Part shown: one piece after another, positions 22,986-34,514 of the stretch
Numbering within the stretch: position 1 is the stretch's first letter
Layout of the letters: each line of letters opens with the position of its first letter
Assembly (NCBI RefSeq): GCF_028583425.1
Contig: NC_072797.1
Span: 25,640,001-25,704,000, forward strand
DNA: 64,000 bases
Reading direction: 5' to 3'
DNA from: Eublepharis macularius
Lineage: Eukaryota > Chordata > Lepidosauria > Squamata > Eublepharidae
Program-made: the position numbers and the translations under genes
Notes under the pieces: model-generated
Database searches by the model: none
The model's input: the letters and a program-made list of their open reading frames with translations, nothing else
Told to the model about the DNA's origin: nothing

Positions 22986-23352
22986 GAGCCAAGCAACAAG
23001 AGACGAATTACATGAGGAGGAGCACATGAAGGGAGTCACAATGTTACCTGGGAAACTGAATTTTAAAAGAGATTGGAAGGCTTTGTCAATTCCCCCTCTC
23101 TACAGAGCCAGGGATATCACTGCTCAGAAGGTTTGTTTATTTCCTCTTAGCCTCTTAGAAGGGGAGGTGAAACTGATAGACTTGGGGAGGCCAAGAGGAA
23201 ATTAACAAACACCCTGAGCAGCAATCTCCTGGCTCTGTAGAGAGGGGAAATTGACAAAGCCTGCCAATCTCTTTTAAAACTCAGCTTCCCGGATAACATT
23301 GTGACTCCCTTCACATGCTCCTTCACATGTAATTCGTCTCTTGTAGCTTAGT
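22986..23352. mobile_element. fold-back element, GAGCCAAGC-type ends, long arms
   Basis: Two arms of about 175 bp pair from GAGCCAAGCAACAAGAGACG at the left to CGTCTCTTGTAGCTTAG at the right; inner arms share GATTGGAAGGCTTTGTCAATT-like and CAGAGCCAGGGATATCACTG-like segments. Ends match the MITE family at 6201 and 44629 but the interior differs. No coding. Confidence 0.8.
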
Positions 23353-23689
23353 TGTCAGTGTATGTATGTGTGTGGGCAGAAATCATTCTAGTTAACCCAC
23401 ACACCTACATTTGCACCTCACGGGTGAACAGAGGTAGCTTTTAACTATGATTCTCTGCACATGAAAAGTGTAGGGAGGAATAAGGCGTGGGGTATACAAA
23501 CATGAATGGAAATAAACGGGCTTTGTGCACTTTTTAAAAACTGGACTTAAACGTGCTGTTTGAATTCAGCCCTAGTGAGTTTGAGGCAGAAATGGCATTC
23601 GAACCCAGGTCTTTTGGCTCCCGTTCTTAGCCACTCATTCCGTTCTCATGTTTCAATGTCCAGTGTTGCTGTTTTTCCAACTGGCATGT
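23353..23689. other. non-coding, no feature recognised
   Basis: No exon or repeat identified. Confidence 0.3.
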
Positions 23690-24125
23690 GGGTGGCGCAA
23701 ATGCCCAAGAGCTCCTGCTGGAAGATTAAATACTTAAATATTATTTTGGTTCTCATCGAGCTGGCAGCTTGGGAATTTATGAATTTGAACAATGATCAAT
23801 TTCCCCCCTAATCCCCAGAGAAAGCTACAGAACCAGGTTTTAATTAATTTAGTTGCTGCGGAACATTGTTATCAGCATCCAGGGGCCTCATTTGTATGCG
23901 GTGCCATCCGCCTTTATGTGATAAGGAGGGGGTAACTATGCCGGTTTATTAGTCTGCCGTCACCTTTCGCCACCAAGGCTAATTTGCATTGAGATTGCTT
24001 GACTCAATGCCACCGGCAATTTGCCTCATCTCGTAATTCATAACAGAGCAATCTTTAAAACACAGCCTGAAACCGTGAACTTGAGAGCACTCGAGAGCAC
24101 AAACAAGGGAGGAGGAGGCACATCA
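23690..24125. promoter_or_regulatory. candidate conserved non-coding element
   Basis: Single-copy, no repeat words, and rich in homeodomain-type sites: TTTTAATTAATTTAG near 23838, TCTCGTAATTCATAAC near 24030, and the POU octamer core ATTTGCAT at 23982-23989. Moderate GC with intact CpGs. It lies on the 3' side of PLCXD3. Conservation is inferred, not shown. Confidence 0.35.
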
Positions 24126-24237
24126 TTTCAAGAAACATAAGTGATGGAAACAATTTAATTACATTTGTGCAATGACCGATAGAGTCCATGTAGGGTGAGG
24201 GTAGAAGATTAGAGAAGGTATGGTGATGCTCTGAGGT

Positions 24238-24320
24238 TGCAATCCTAAAAATATTTTTCTGGGACTAAGCCCCATTGAAGGAAATGGGACTTACCTCGAG
24301 CAGATCTGCGAAGGATTGCA
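24238..24320. repeat. short inverted-repeat element, TGCAATCCTA ends
   Basis: TGCAATCCTA at the left and AAGGATTGCA at the right, with GACTAAGCCCCATTGAAGG inside. About 83 bp. Same type as 30749, 32362 and 39720. Confidence 0.7.
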
Positions 24321-24451
24321 CGGTTAATTTTGCTGATGTGTTTCTACCTCCTGCTTTTTGTGGTGCAGGTTTAATGCTTCTGCATTTCTTTTCTTTCTTT
24401 CTTTTTTAAAAAGGATAATATAATTTTTTTTTAAAATCCATGGAAAACAAT

Positions 24452-24654
24452 GGCCATTTTCACATGCCTAAAACCTGTGGAAAATCACACAAAACTCACG
24501 GCATGATGGTGTCTTCATAGCACAATTTTCCATTTAATGGCACAATTTCTGAAGTCATCGTGTCATTAAAAGGAAAATCACGCTATGAAGACGCCGTTGT
24601 GCCACGAGTTTTGCACGATTTTCCAGAGGCGTTTACCAGCATGTGAAAACGGCC
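24452..24654. mobile_element. fold-back element with GGCC ends
   Basis: 203-bp imperfect palindrome: GGCCATTTTCACATGC at the left, GCATGTGAAAACGGCC at the right; inner arms GTGTCTTCATAGC and GCTATGAAGACGCC pair. AAT flanks both ends (24449-24451 and 24655-24657). Confidence 0.75.
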
Positions 24655-24657
24655 AAT

Positions 24658-25074
24658 ATGGTGTGTTGATGTCAATATCCTAACAGTCTTCTAGAAGCTT
24701 CTAGTCCTCCTCATACTTCTAGACAACAGCTGGGGAATATAGGTCCATCAGCAAGGGAGCTATGGTGTGTAGTTTTTATGTCTTGTACAGTTGTAGCCCC
24801 ACATCCTTAGGGCTACTATTTACAGGCCAGATGTACACAAGCCAGTCAACCACACATTAATGCATCTTGTGGAAAGGCCATATAGGAGTGGCCATAGCTC
24901 ATAAGAGCACTTGCTTTTCATGAAGAAGGTCCCAGGTTATCCTTGCAATTTCTGGTCAAAGGAGCTGGGAAAGAAAGCCTGACAGGCCACTGCTAGCCAC
25001 AGTTGAAAGTACTGAGCCCAGTGGACCAATGATTAGATGACATAAGATGTATATTTGAGGCCTGATCCTTCCAA
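24658..25074. other. non-coding, no feature recognised
   Basis: No exon or repeat identified. Confidence 0.3.
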
Positions 25075-25823
25075 GAGCTTCTACTTCTGCCATGCCTCTG
25101 AGCTGTAACAGGGCTCGGCTTGTGGCCCAATTTTCGATATTGCCTTGCTTTACTTGTCCTCACCTTTCTCAGTGCCTTACAATGTTGCCAGGGATGCCCC
25201 CCCTCCTGTTATGGGGCCTGCCATGGACTATGTCAGTTTCCTGTGTTGCTGTTTTAAAGATCCACCAAAGACTCTGTTTTGGGGCAGCATTGCCCATGCC
25301 TATTTCCTGTTCTCACTGCTGCAATGGACTGTACAATCTATGTCTGTCTCCTGCCTCCTTGGGCACCTATCTCTCCTGGGCCCAGAGCCATGCTGCCAGC
25401 AGCACAGTGCCAGCCGAAGGGAATCTCCACGAGCCTGGCCAGGTGCCCCCTGATCAGTTCCCACAGAGAGGCCCTTGCAGGACGGTCACTGAGTCTGCCC
25501 TCACCACTGGGCAGCCTGCTAGCAAGCCCAAGCTGTGCCAAGGAAGAAGCCATGTTCCCAAGCAGTAAAGAGCCAGCCTGGACAGTTTACTTTGAGGCTG
25601 CCATTTCATGAAAGCAAGCCGGTCACGTCCGCAGTGGCCAGCCTCGCCCTGCTATGCATATCTCAGAAGCTGCCCCAGAATGGAAGCTACGTGCCGGCTG
25701 TCCAGGACGCATCTCAATACCACCGCTGCATTCCAGAGCTGATGCCATCAAGACAACACCAGCTTCCTGGCAGATCCAATCAACCCGCCTGCCACTCCCC
25801 TCCTTTGTTCCCTCTTCCCAAGG
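25075..25823. other. GC-rich unclassified block with overlapping open frames
   Basis: Plus frame 25092-25568 (158 codons) and several overlapping frames on both strands. No domain, signal or splice pattern supports a gene. It could be the internal tail of an old retroelement ending at the LTR-like sequence to the right. Confidence 0.3.
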
Positions 25824-26219
25824 TGTCACAATCATACAATTAGACACAAAAGTGGTCCATTAAGGACAGTTGTAGAGCCATCAAGCCTTTGTTCCCCTTT
25901 TGAGAACCACAGGGAAAGACACCACCCCCAGGGTATGTTTTAGGGTATTTAAGCAGGCTTCCCCTACCATGAGGTGCACGTGCCGTTCCTATCCTGAACC
26001 TAGCTGTCTCTCTGCGTGTCTAGTGCAGGCATTAAATACTGCCACGCTTTGCTGCTACATCTTTCTTCCACGCCGTGACCAGATGAGTATACCCAGTTCC
26101 GTCGATCTCAAGTGGGTCCTCCTGCTAATGCAAACGGCTCTATTTTTCCTACTCTTTATTTCCTAGTATCTTGTTTGTACCTTGTTTGTGTGTGTTATTA
26201 TAGGCATACGCAACACTAT
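25824..26219 (+). mobile_element. possible solo LTR
   Basis: Starts TGTCACAATC and could end CGCAACA. Inside are a TATTTAAG box (about 25948) and ATTAAA (about 26032) in the order expected of U3-R. No target duplication or primer binding site was found, so this is a weak call. Confidence 0.25.
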
Positions 26220-28341
26220 TAGTAAAACATGTTTTATCTTTATTAGTTTCGCCTCTTTATTGCACGAGTAATCTGGAAGAGGGACTCTGGTATAGCTGGT
26301 TAAGATCCGCAATAATTAAAACCCAGACTGCATGCTAATTTCTCCATAAACAGCAGTTCTGGTAACAAGAAGGTCTCATCTTTCCCAGCTTTCCTTCTTG
26401 AAACCTCTAAGGATCAGTGGAGACAGCGTCTTTCAGGCAGGCTAGCTTCTGTGCCCTTCGCAATCTGTTGTAAAGCTGCTCTTATTATTATGCTCTTATT
26501 GCATAATCCCCTCCGCAACTCCTTTCTAGGTTTTCAGCACTTAAGAACTGCTTGGTATTGGATAGATTAGAAGCTCACTCCCAGAGAGCACAAAGTTCTG
26601 GACCCATTAATTTTATTGTGCAATGGGTGGACATGGATGTGATACACAATATTCCCATGCATTTTGGGTAACGCCATGTAAAAAAAATCATGAGCATCTA
26701 TTATTTTTATGGTGCTGCTGCTATGCTATGGAGGTAGTTTTGTTTCAAATCAGTGTAAAAAACCTATTTAAAACCATCTAGATCTGACTTTTACCCAGTT
26801 CCCTCCCAAATGCAGTGATAGGGGGTGGATTAGAAGTCCACTCCTTGCTGTGCTAAGAGTGGGTTTGTAACCCACCTCACTTCCAAAAATCACTGTATCT
26901 GGGGAAGCCACCGTTTAACAGCAGGCATTTAAACTGTAAGAACACACATGCACCAAAAGTCAATTGCACTGTACGGGTAAAATGGAATACACTGAAGCAA
27001 TCTGTCAAAGGCTGGGGAATGGATCGACAGCCTACAGAACTGACGGTCAAAAAATCAGGTCCCTGTTCACAACTGGTGAACAGGATGCGAGCAGAACCAG
27101 CAGGCGCTGAAGACTCGCTAGTGCTCTCCCAGCACAATCGATTGTGTGGAGTGAGCTGCACTGGAGGAGAGAATTACCAGCAAATTAAAGTGTGGGGCAT
27201 GTAGTTGTGAAACAAAGCTTCCATCACCTGATATAGAAACATGCCTATCTTTCAAGGTGAAAAGCCAATCAATCATCATTTACTGCAATATGCGTCCTAG
27301 CTCCTTTCACCTACTGTTGTGGATGATGCAGGGTTTATAGCACACCAAAATGTCAGTTCCTGGTGCAGCATCATAAAATGCTAATCGTCTGTGGCCATCA
27401 GTTTTGATCCAAAACAGAGGGTGTTTATGAAGATAGAAAGAACACACTTTGAAACAGTCCTCGTCATCCAGCTATTGCCTGGGAAACGTGCAGGTCCAGT
27501 GTACCAGAGGTTGTCCTAGGACAGTACAAAGCATATTTTTATTGAACAAAGTAAGGCTGCTTTCAGGCAGCCCTTCTGCTCTTTGACAGGTCTGTATTGA
27601 TGCATACCTGGTTGCCAACTCTGCTTCCATGCTTAGCTGGATTGGAGTTAATTACTTACAGCAGTTTAGATACAGCAAGCAAGTGGAATGGAGAGCCCAG
27701 AATGGGTGCTTGTAGTTCATTTCCTCTGAGGGTTCCAGGCTCTGTCCTTGGAATCTTCAATTCAGAGGCTCTTGAGTAGCAGCAGAGAGAAAACCCTGTC
27801 CTTGAGGTCAGACCTATGTCTGAATCAGTAAGAGCTGGAAGTGGGAGAGGCTAAGAGAATGAGCCAAGAAATTGCTGGTTCCAATCTCATCTCAGCCGCA
27901 AATGCAATAGCCAGCCTTAGGCAAGCCACTCTTTCTCTGCCTTTGTCTTCCTCCCCTACAATATGAGCATAATACGATTGGCCTACTTTACAGGCCAGTT
28001 ACAAGAGTTGCAGAGAGTAAGCGAGTCATTCTTTGGACAATGAAGGTCTATATCAGAGGTGGATTCATAGGCATTTGTTAACTGAAGTGCTACTGCTGAC
28101 ACTGGAGAAAGTGCCTTTCTAAAAGAGAAGAGCTGGCGATGACATGATGTTTTCTAGTCTTGCCTCATTTCCCCTACTTTTATAATTACAGTCATGAAGA
28201 CTGGCATGTCTTGCATGGCCTCCTGTCCCAGAGCCCTTGCCCACCCCCTGTGGGAGGGGGCAGTGAGCAGCAGCAAGGATATGGCAATGTCCTAGTTCAG
28301 CCCAGATGCAGAGTGGCCAGAGAGGAGGAGCACATTGGTTA
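26220..28341. other. non-coding, no feature recognised
   Basis: About 2 kb with no convincing repeat, exon or RNA gene. Frames near 26877-27204 overlap on opposite strands and look random. Confidence 0.35.
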
Positions 28342-29050
28342 GGGTTGCTAGGTTCCCCCCCCCACCCTGGGCAGGAGGTGGGAGGCCAGCGCCTATCTTT
28401 ATATGTCCCCTCATGTGCATGCAAAGCACCCGCATGTGCTCCCGGCCTGCACAATGACATCAATTCTGGGAAATGATGTCATCACGCAGGCCACGTATTG
28501 CCCCTGGGAATGCTCCCACGCTCTACAGGGGGCCAATCGGTCCTGATTTGGCTCAAATCGAGCCACTGTGGAGCATAGGAACACTGCCAGGGCAACGTAA
28601 GGGTCCTTGGAGTGCTCCTGGGCTCTGCAGCAGCCCGATTTAGATATGTAAAATGGCATTGCTCTGATGGCATGACATCACTTACCACAGAGTTTCGGTG
28701 GAATCTTAGAATGTTGCTCTGACATAATGACATCACTTCCGAGTTCATGCTGGAAGTGACATCATGGCACCAGATTACAGTAATTTTTTGCTGCATTTTT
28801 TCCCTACCAAGTGGTGGTAGGGGTCAGAGGCTATAGGGTGGGAGACCTAGAAGTCTTTAATATTAGGGCCTTGGAATGCTCCTACGTGCTGCAGCAGCCC
28901 GATTCGGGCCACTGCGGAGTACAGGAGCATGCCACACCACCCAGGAGTGTGTTCCCTGCCTGTCCCCCCACTGGCCAGGTAAGCAGGGGCAGGAGGTGGA
29001 GAGTGGGAGGGGGGATTCCCCGCCCCCAGTGAGGACTGGCAACCCTATGC
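28342..29050. repeat. compound GC-rich interspersed repeats
   Basis: Left AGGGTTGCTAGGTTCC and right GACTGGCAACCCTATG are inverse ends. The interior repeats GAATGCTCC, GGAGCATAGGAAC and GACATCACTTCC words, suggesting at least two related units in tandem. 28650-28790 matches 31668-32060. Confidence 0.6.
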
Positions 29051-29074
29051 CAGGCCAAGCCTGGACATCCTGGC

Positions 29075-29166
29075 AAGAGGACATCCAAGTCTCACAGGGA
29101 AGAGGATCCACAGCTTTTTTTTGGCAGCTGTGGATTCTCTTCCTTGTGAGACTTGGATGTCCTCTT
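29075..29166. repeat. long hairpin
   Basis: 41-bp arms (29075-29115 and 29126-29166), AAGAGGACATCCAAGTCTCA against its complement, two mismatches, 10-base loop. Confidence 0.85.
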
Positions 29167-29699
29167 GTAGATTTTTCCACCTGGGAGGTGTCTACCGCAT
29201 TGGAGCCCGCCCCTTAGCTGGATTTGCACCTGAAAAGGAATAAAAAAAGACTTTTATACTCTTATAAGATTTTCTTATGTACAATATTAATGATAGACTT
29301 ACCTGTTGACTCCAAGACTCCACTTTGATGAAATAAGTACTTACAGTCTGGGAATAAAAGCATACTTCCTGAAGACAGGATGTGAGAAGTGAATTGGTAT
29401 ATTTACGAGTATTGGATGTGAACTTTGTATTTATTCTTGTCTATTTATTGTTATTTATTATTGATTGAGCATCTTGCACTTTATATATAGCTTTCTAAAA
29501 TTAAAGTGCATGGTGCACTTTAAGAACTTAAGGTCTGTGGATTGTTACCGTAGCAGGTCCTTATCCTTTTCTTGGTTCTATATTCCGTGGTACCCCTCTT
29601 TTGCTCTCACTAGCCTGGCAATTAGCAGGAGGGATGGAGACAGGGACATGGGGAATGCGACATTGACGGCATCTCTACGTCTCTTCTGGAGAAAACCCT
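29167..29699. other. non-coding, no feature recognised
   Basis: AT-rich after 29240; contains GACTTACCTGTTGACTCC, reminiscent of 17815-17890. Family uncertain. Confidence 0.3.
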
Positions 29700-29915
29700 G
29701 AAGTGATGTAGGATAGCTCTAGGAATCTCCAGATTTTCTGGTGATTCCTAGAGATTTCCCATGTCACTTCTGGGTTTTCCCCAGAACTGACACATTGGTG
29801 CTACCAATGTTGCTGGGTTTTTAAAACTTTTGTCCCACCACCCTCACACAGTGGCACAAAAAGGGCTCTCAGCAGGAGACCTCCCACTACAGCAGGAGGC
29901 TTGGCAGCCCTAACG
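29700..29915. repeat. interspersed repeat ending CTTGGCAGCCCTAA
   Basis: Shares CCAATGTT...TTAAAA, GCAGGAGACC and GGCAGCCCTAA with 54050-54263 and 32080-32135. Family unnamed. Confidence 0.5.
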
Positions 29916-30022
29916 GTGGCACCTCCTCTCCCTCTAGCCCACTCTCAGACTTTCTATCAGGTGCGGGGTGTTTGACAGTGGGAGGGGACAAGGCCCTTTC
30001 CTGAATCATTTTGGCCTCCCAC

Positions 30023-30693
30023 CAGGGCCGGATTGAGGGGGTGCAGGGTGGGTAGTCTACCCCCAGTGCTGCCAAAGAGGGGGCACCGGGTGCAGCTGCC
30101 AGCTGCCAGGAGAGCACCGGTGGCAGCGTGAGCGGCTGAGCAGCCGCCCACGCCATTCACCTGCCCAGCAGGACAGGGAGCATGCGGCAAGCTGGTTGCC
30201 CCTCAGCCGGGCAGGCGAATGGCACGGAGGGCTGGGAGCCCGCCCGTGCCACTCGCCTGCCCCGCTGAGGGGGTGGCTGGCTTGCCGCATGCTCCCTGTC
30301 CTGCAGGGCAGGCGAATGGCGTGGGTGGCCTCCCAGCCCTCTGTGCCACTTGCCTGCCCAGCTGAAGGGGCAGCCAGCTTACCACACACTCCCTGTCCTG
30401 CTGGGCAAGCGAGTGGCATGGAGGGCTGGGAGGCTGCCCGTGCCATTTGCCTACCCAGCAGGACAGGGAGCGCGCGGCAAGCCGGACGCCCCCTCAGCAG
30501 GGCAGGTGAGTGGTGCGGGCGGCCTCCCAGCTGCTGGCGCTGCTGCTGCTCCGCTGGTGGCACGCCTGCCCTGCATGATGATGTCATGAAGTGGCATCAT
30601 CATGCAGCGCCAGAAGCACGCGTGCTGTGCACGCGTGCGAGGACAGCCAAACTTGGGTTGTCCCAGGCACCAGGAACCCTAGATCCGGCCCTG
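30023..30693. mobile_element. CpG-rich non-autonomous hAT-type element
   Basis: Ends CAGGGCCGGATTG and, inverted, CAGGGCCGGATCTAGG. Perfect 8-bp duplication CCTCCCAC at 30015-30022 and 30694-30701. The 671-bp interior is GC- and CpG-rich and built from alternating direct and inverted blocks around CCTGTCCTGC and CAGGCGAATGGC. The long frames on both strands (176 and 192 codons) come from this repetition. Confidence 0.88.
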
Positions 30694-30748
30694 CCTCCCA
30701 CTCTGTGGCTGCAGTGCACTGGAAGTCCATCTAGGCAGATTAAGAGAC

Positions 30749-30837
30749 CAATCCTATGCAGGTCTACTCATTAAAAAAAAATCATCCTGAGTTTAATAGG
30801 ACTTACTCCCAAGTAAGAGTGCTTAGGACTGCAGCCC
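30749..30837. repeat. short inverted-repeat element, CAATCCTA type
   Basis: ACCAATCCTATGCAGGTCTA at the left, GTGCTTAGGACTGCAG at the right, TTAATAGGACTTACTCCC inside. Confidence 0.6.
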
Positions 30838-30840
30838 AAG

Positions 30841-31611
30841 TATCCCATGTAGGACACCATCTTTTTTTTTTTTGAAACCATGCTGCATTAGGAATTAGAA
30901 GAACAGCAGAAAGAAGAATCTGGATAACAGGGCTTTATTAGACGTTTCACTGCATACAAAGAAACTTGATCTGTTTTTACAATAAATACACGTTGTAATA
31001 AAAATTCACATTTGCTATACAGAACTGTAGGCATTTGTTTTGTTTTTTCAATGCGACACTTATGAACATCTTCGGATCCTATCAAGACAAGGTGCAGCCC
31101 TGTGAACTTTGGTGTATGTTGCAATTGGAGCAATCTTTACTCATCCACCATTGCCATCCAAAGGAAGAAAAGTCACTTGGATGCATTAGCAAAAAATGGG
31201 AGGTCTTAGGGGGAGTTTTTAGTGTGCTCTACTATGGAAATAAGGAGGGTAATCATGTAGGAAATCGCATCCAATCACCCTGGATGTACCTAGTGTTATT
31301 ATAACCCAAGCAATTAGGATTAGCAAAATGATGATTGTAGTAAAAGAGGAGAGGAAATCAGATTTTGTTGTTGGCTGTTTCCCTAAGTATTATGGGCCCC
31401 ATTCAGCCCTGATTGTTTGTGATTAAGGGCCATTGAAAATGGCATTTTGTAAAGCTCTTAACTAATTTGTTCTAGTGCTTTCATTGAGACACCTGGTCCA
31501 ATCCCATCCACATTTACTCAGAAGTCCCAATGGATTTTCTCACTCCCAAAGCAAGGGAAATAAATTTGAGTGTAACTAGACCACCTGTGGGAGATCTATG
31601 ATCAGGTGTCT
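30841..31611. other. non-coding, no feature recognised
   Basis: T run at 30862-30873; AT-rich; no exon or repeat identified. Confidence 0.3.
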
Positions 31612-32140
31612 AGAGTTGCCAGCCAACCACTGGCAACTGGCAGTAGGGTGAAGGGGGGCAGGGGATATGTAAAATGGCATTGCTGCAATGGCATGACATC
31701 ACTTAGTACAGAGCTTCAGTGGAATCTCAAAGCATTGCTCTGACATAACGATATTGAGAGCCAGTTTGGTGTAGTGGTGAAGAGCACGGGACTCTAATCT
31801 GGAGAGCCAGGTTTGATTTCTCACTCCTCCACTTGAAGCCAGCTGGGTGACCTTGGGCTAGTCTTGGCTCTCTGGAGCTCTCCCAGCCCCACCCACCTCA
31901 CAGGGTGTTTTGTTGTGGGGATAATGACATACTTTGTAAACCGCTCTGAGTGGGTGTTAAGTCATCCTGAAGGGCGGTATATAAATTGAAAGTTGTTGTT
32001 GTTGTTGTTGTTATGTCAATTCTGAGTTCATGCCGGAAGTTACATCATAGCATCAGAGTGACAGCAGCAATTTTTTTGCTATCAGAGGCTATCAAGCGGA
32101 AGGTCTCCCACTACAGCAGGAGACCTGGCAGTCCTAAATG
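31612..32140. repeat. GC-rich interspersed repeat split by a SINE
   Basis: 31668-31752 and 32013-32140 are continuous with 28650-28870 once the SINE at 31755-32012 is removed. Right end GAGACCTGGCAGTCCTAA. Confidence 0.75.
31755..32012 (+). mobile_element. SINE group A, nested
   Basis: GAGAGCCAGTTTGGTGTAGT to (GTT)n; sits inside the GC-rich repeat 31612-32140, so it is the younger of the two. Confidence 0.92.
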
Positions 32141-32361
32141 TCTTTAATATTAGGACTTTCATTGGGGCTGTGATACTAAGGTCTCCCTCCCCGCCATCAG
32201 AGCTAATAGCAGTTTGGGGGGGGGGGTAGAATTTATTTCAGGGAAATTGTATTAAAGGAAAGAATTAAACACACACACCTGCATTAGCAGAAAATTACTT
32301 ATAACTTGACCAGAGTCAACAATTCCAAATGCAAGAATTGTTATTTTTGGTTTACCTTCCA

Positions 32362-32443
32362 TGCAATCCTAAACAGAGTCACACCTTTCTCGGTCCACTG
32401 AAATCAATGGGCTTTCAAAGTTGCACCTCTGTGTAGGATTGCA
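32362..32443. repeat. short inverted-repeat element, TGCAATCCTA ends
   Basis: TGCAATCCTAAACAGAGT at the left, TGTGTAGGATTGCA at the right; 82 bp. Confidence 0.75.
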
Positions 32444-33319
32444 CTGCTAGGGGGCACTCACTGTCGTCAGCAGAGTTGCAACCAGGTGGGCACAAAAGCT
32501 TTGGCCAAATGGTTCATTCGTAACTGCCCTGGCTCTGCTGGATATCGTGCAATGGGAAGCCCCAGTGGGGAAACTGCAACGTGGCTTGGTTCAGGTGTCA
32601 TGTGAAACTGTGGCTTTATTCAATGAACAGTGGTTTGTGCTACCATTTAAACAGGGGCCATTGCGCTAACCATAGTCAGTTAGGGTATGTCAAACTGGGA
32701 TCTGAAGCCACGGTTTGAAGCTGGGTTCTCACCTACACTTTGGCTCTATTCAGATATCCCACAAAGCCATGGTTTATTTAATCCAGCCATAGTTAGCTGA
32801 GAGTTTGAACTCAGCCATTTTCACTAACCATAGTTACTTTATCTTCCTGAAACCAGGATGGGAAGTCTGTCTGGATTATTAACCACAGCTGGATTATTAA
32901 CCACAGTCGCTCTTAACTATGATTCTGCATGACGTACAGATTGGAAATCCTGGCTTGCTGCTTCTTGCTCCCTGGGTTCTAGACATGCCTGGCAAGACCT
33001 TCTCAAAATCAAAACCACTCTGCTTTTACCACCTCTCTCTAGCCATTCTCCTTGTTGGCACCTGACTCTTCCCACTCTTAAAGGTACAGAAACGCTGGCA
33101 TGCTCCATCCTCACGTATGTGGGGGACACAGCAAGCTCCAGGGGCAAAATGTGAAATAAGGGTGCCAACTGTGGCATGTAGTTGTCTGTCAGAACTAGGA
33201 AGTTTACACAACTTTGTATATGTGTGTGATTGTCTTGTTATGATTGGGTATGAGGCATGAAGCAGTAGCTGCTTCCCATGCTAAGGTAGTTCAGTTTCCA
33301 CCACTCTACCATGCCTTGA
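32444..33319. other. non-coding with small repeats
   Basis: AACCATAGTTA-type words recur on both strands between 32650 and 32930, perhaps an eroded palindromic element. CTGGATTATTAACCACAG occurs twice in tandem near 32872-32907. Confidence 0.35.
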
Positions 33320-33327
33320 GCCAATGA

Positions 33328-33587
33328 CAGGGCTTTTTTTCTGGGAAAAGAGGTGGTGGAACTCAGTGGGTCGCCCTCGGAGAAAATGGTCACATGGTTA
33401 GTGGCCCCACCCCCTGATCTCCAGACAGAGGGGAGTTGAGATTGCTCTCCGTGCCGCTCGGCAGCACGGAGAGCAATCTCAACTCCCCTCTGTCTGGAGA
33501 TCAGGGGGCGGGGCCACCAGCCATGTGACCATTTTCAAGAGGTTCCGGAACTCCGTTCCCCCGTGTTCCCCCTGAAAAAAAGCCCTG
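33328..33587 (+). mobile_element. hAT fold-back element with perfect target duplication
   Basis: Ends CAGGGCTTTTTTTCTGGG and AAAAAAAGCCCTG. GCCAATGA flanks both sides (33320-33327 and 33588-33595). Arms of about 72 bp (33382-33453 and 33464-33536) pair almost fully, ending in a short loop. No coding. Confidence 0.93.
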
Positions 33588-34128
33588 GCCAATGATAAAT
33601 GACACAAGGAACCCTTGGCCTTCAACTGGTTCTGCAGTGCATACTGGGATACTGCTGGGTCGTTACAGGGAAAGATGGAAGTACTGCAACAGGATTTGTC
33701 TGGTCAAGGCAAGTCAGGATTGAATGGTCCTTTGTGAGCTGAATCCTTCACAAATTAGCCACCATGTCAAAAAACCCATGGCTTTGCTTTACATTTGAAC
33801 TGAGACTTCATCTTATGGTTTTATGTGAGGAGCAAATATGAACATCCTGGCTTAACCCAGACTAGTTCCTTGCCCTTGTGTTCAACTGAATGCTGCGCAC
33901 AGGAGTGTATTCACCCTTTAGACCTATCTACAGAAAGTGGGTCTGAAAAGATTTAATCTTTCTTTCTACTTGGGACAGAAATGTCAACCATAGCATTTGC
34001 TCAGAACTTCAGACCCCAGTGATCCAGCAAATCAGTCAATCAACACACAACTTTAATCTCTGGCTGCCACTAGAAGCATAGGTGGGACATAAGTATTAGT
34101 GAAAAAGCCATCCAAATATATTAAAAGG

Positions 34129-34514
34129 CAGGGCTTTTTTTCTGGGAAAAGCGGTGGTGGAACTCAGTGGATTGCCAGCACAGGGGGCAACTCTTGGTGG
34201 GAGGTAGTGCCCCTGGTACCACATGTGTGTGCGCAAAGTGCATGCATGCTCCCGGGACCACACAAATACATCATTTTGTTTCAGCTGGAACGAGGGGGGA
34301 GTTTTTTAAAGTTTAAGTCGCCCTTGGCAAAAATAGTCACATGGCTGGTGGCCCCGCCCCCTGATCACCAGATAGAGGGGAGTTTAGATTATCCGGAGGG
34401 CAATTTAAACTCCCCTCTGTCTGGAGATCAGGAGGCAGGGCCACCAGCCATGTGAACATTTTCAAGAGGTGCCGGAACTCCATTCCACCGTGTTCCAGCT
34501 GAAAAAAAGCCCTG
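34129..34514 (+). mobile_element. hAT fold-back element, longer form, with perfect target duplication
   Basis: Same termini as 33328. TTAAAAGG flanks both sides (34121-34128 and 34515-34522). Carries the left-hand segment with GGTACCACATGTGTGTGCGC that the 33328 copy lacks, which also occurs, inverted, at 8544-8931. Confidence 0.93.

Noticed and set aside
25092..25568. 158-codon plus-strand frame as a gene
   Set aside because: No recognised domain, overlapping frames equally open, and no splice or promoter context.
30057..30774. Long frames on both strands (176 and 192 codons)
   Set aside because: They lie wholly within the GC-rich hAT-type element and reflect its internal repetition; no domain or codon pattern.
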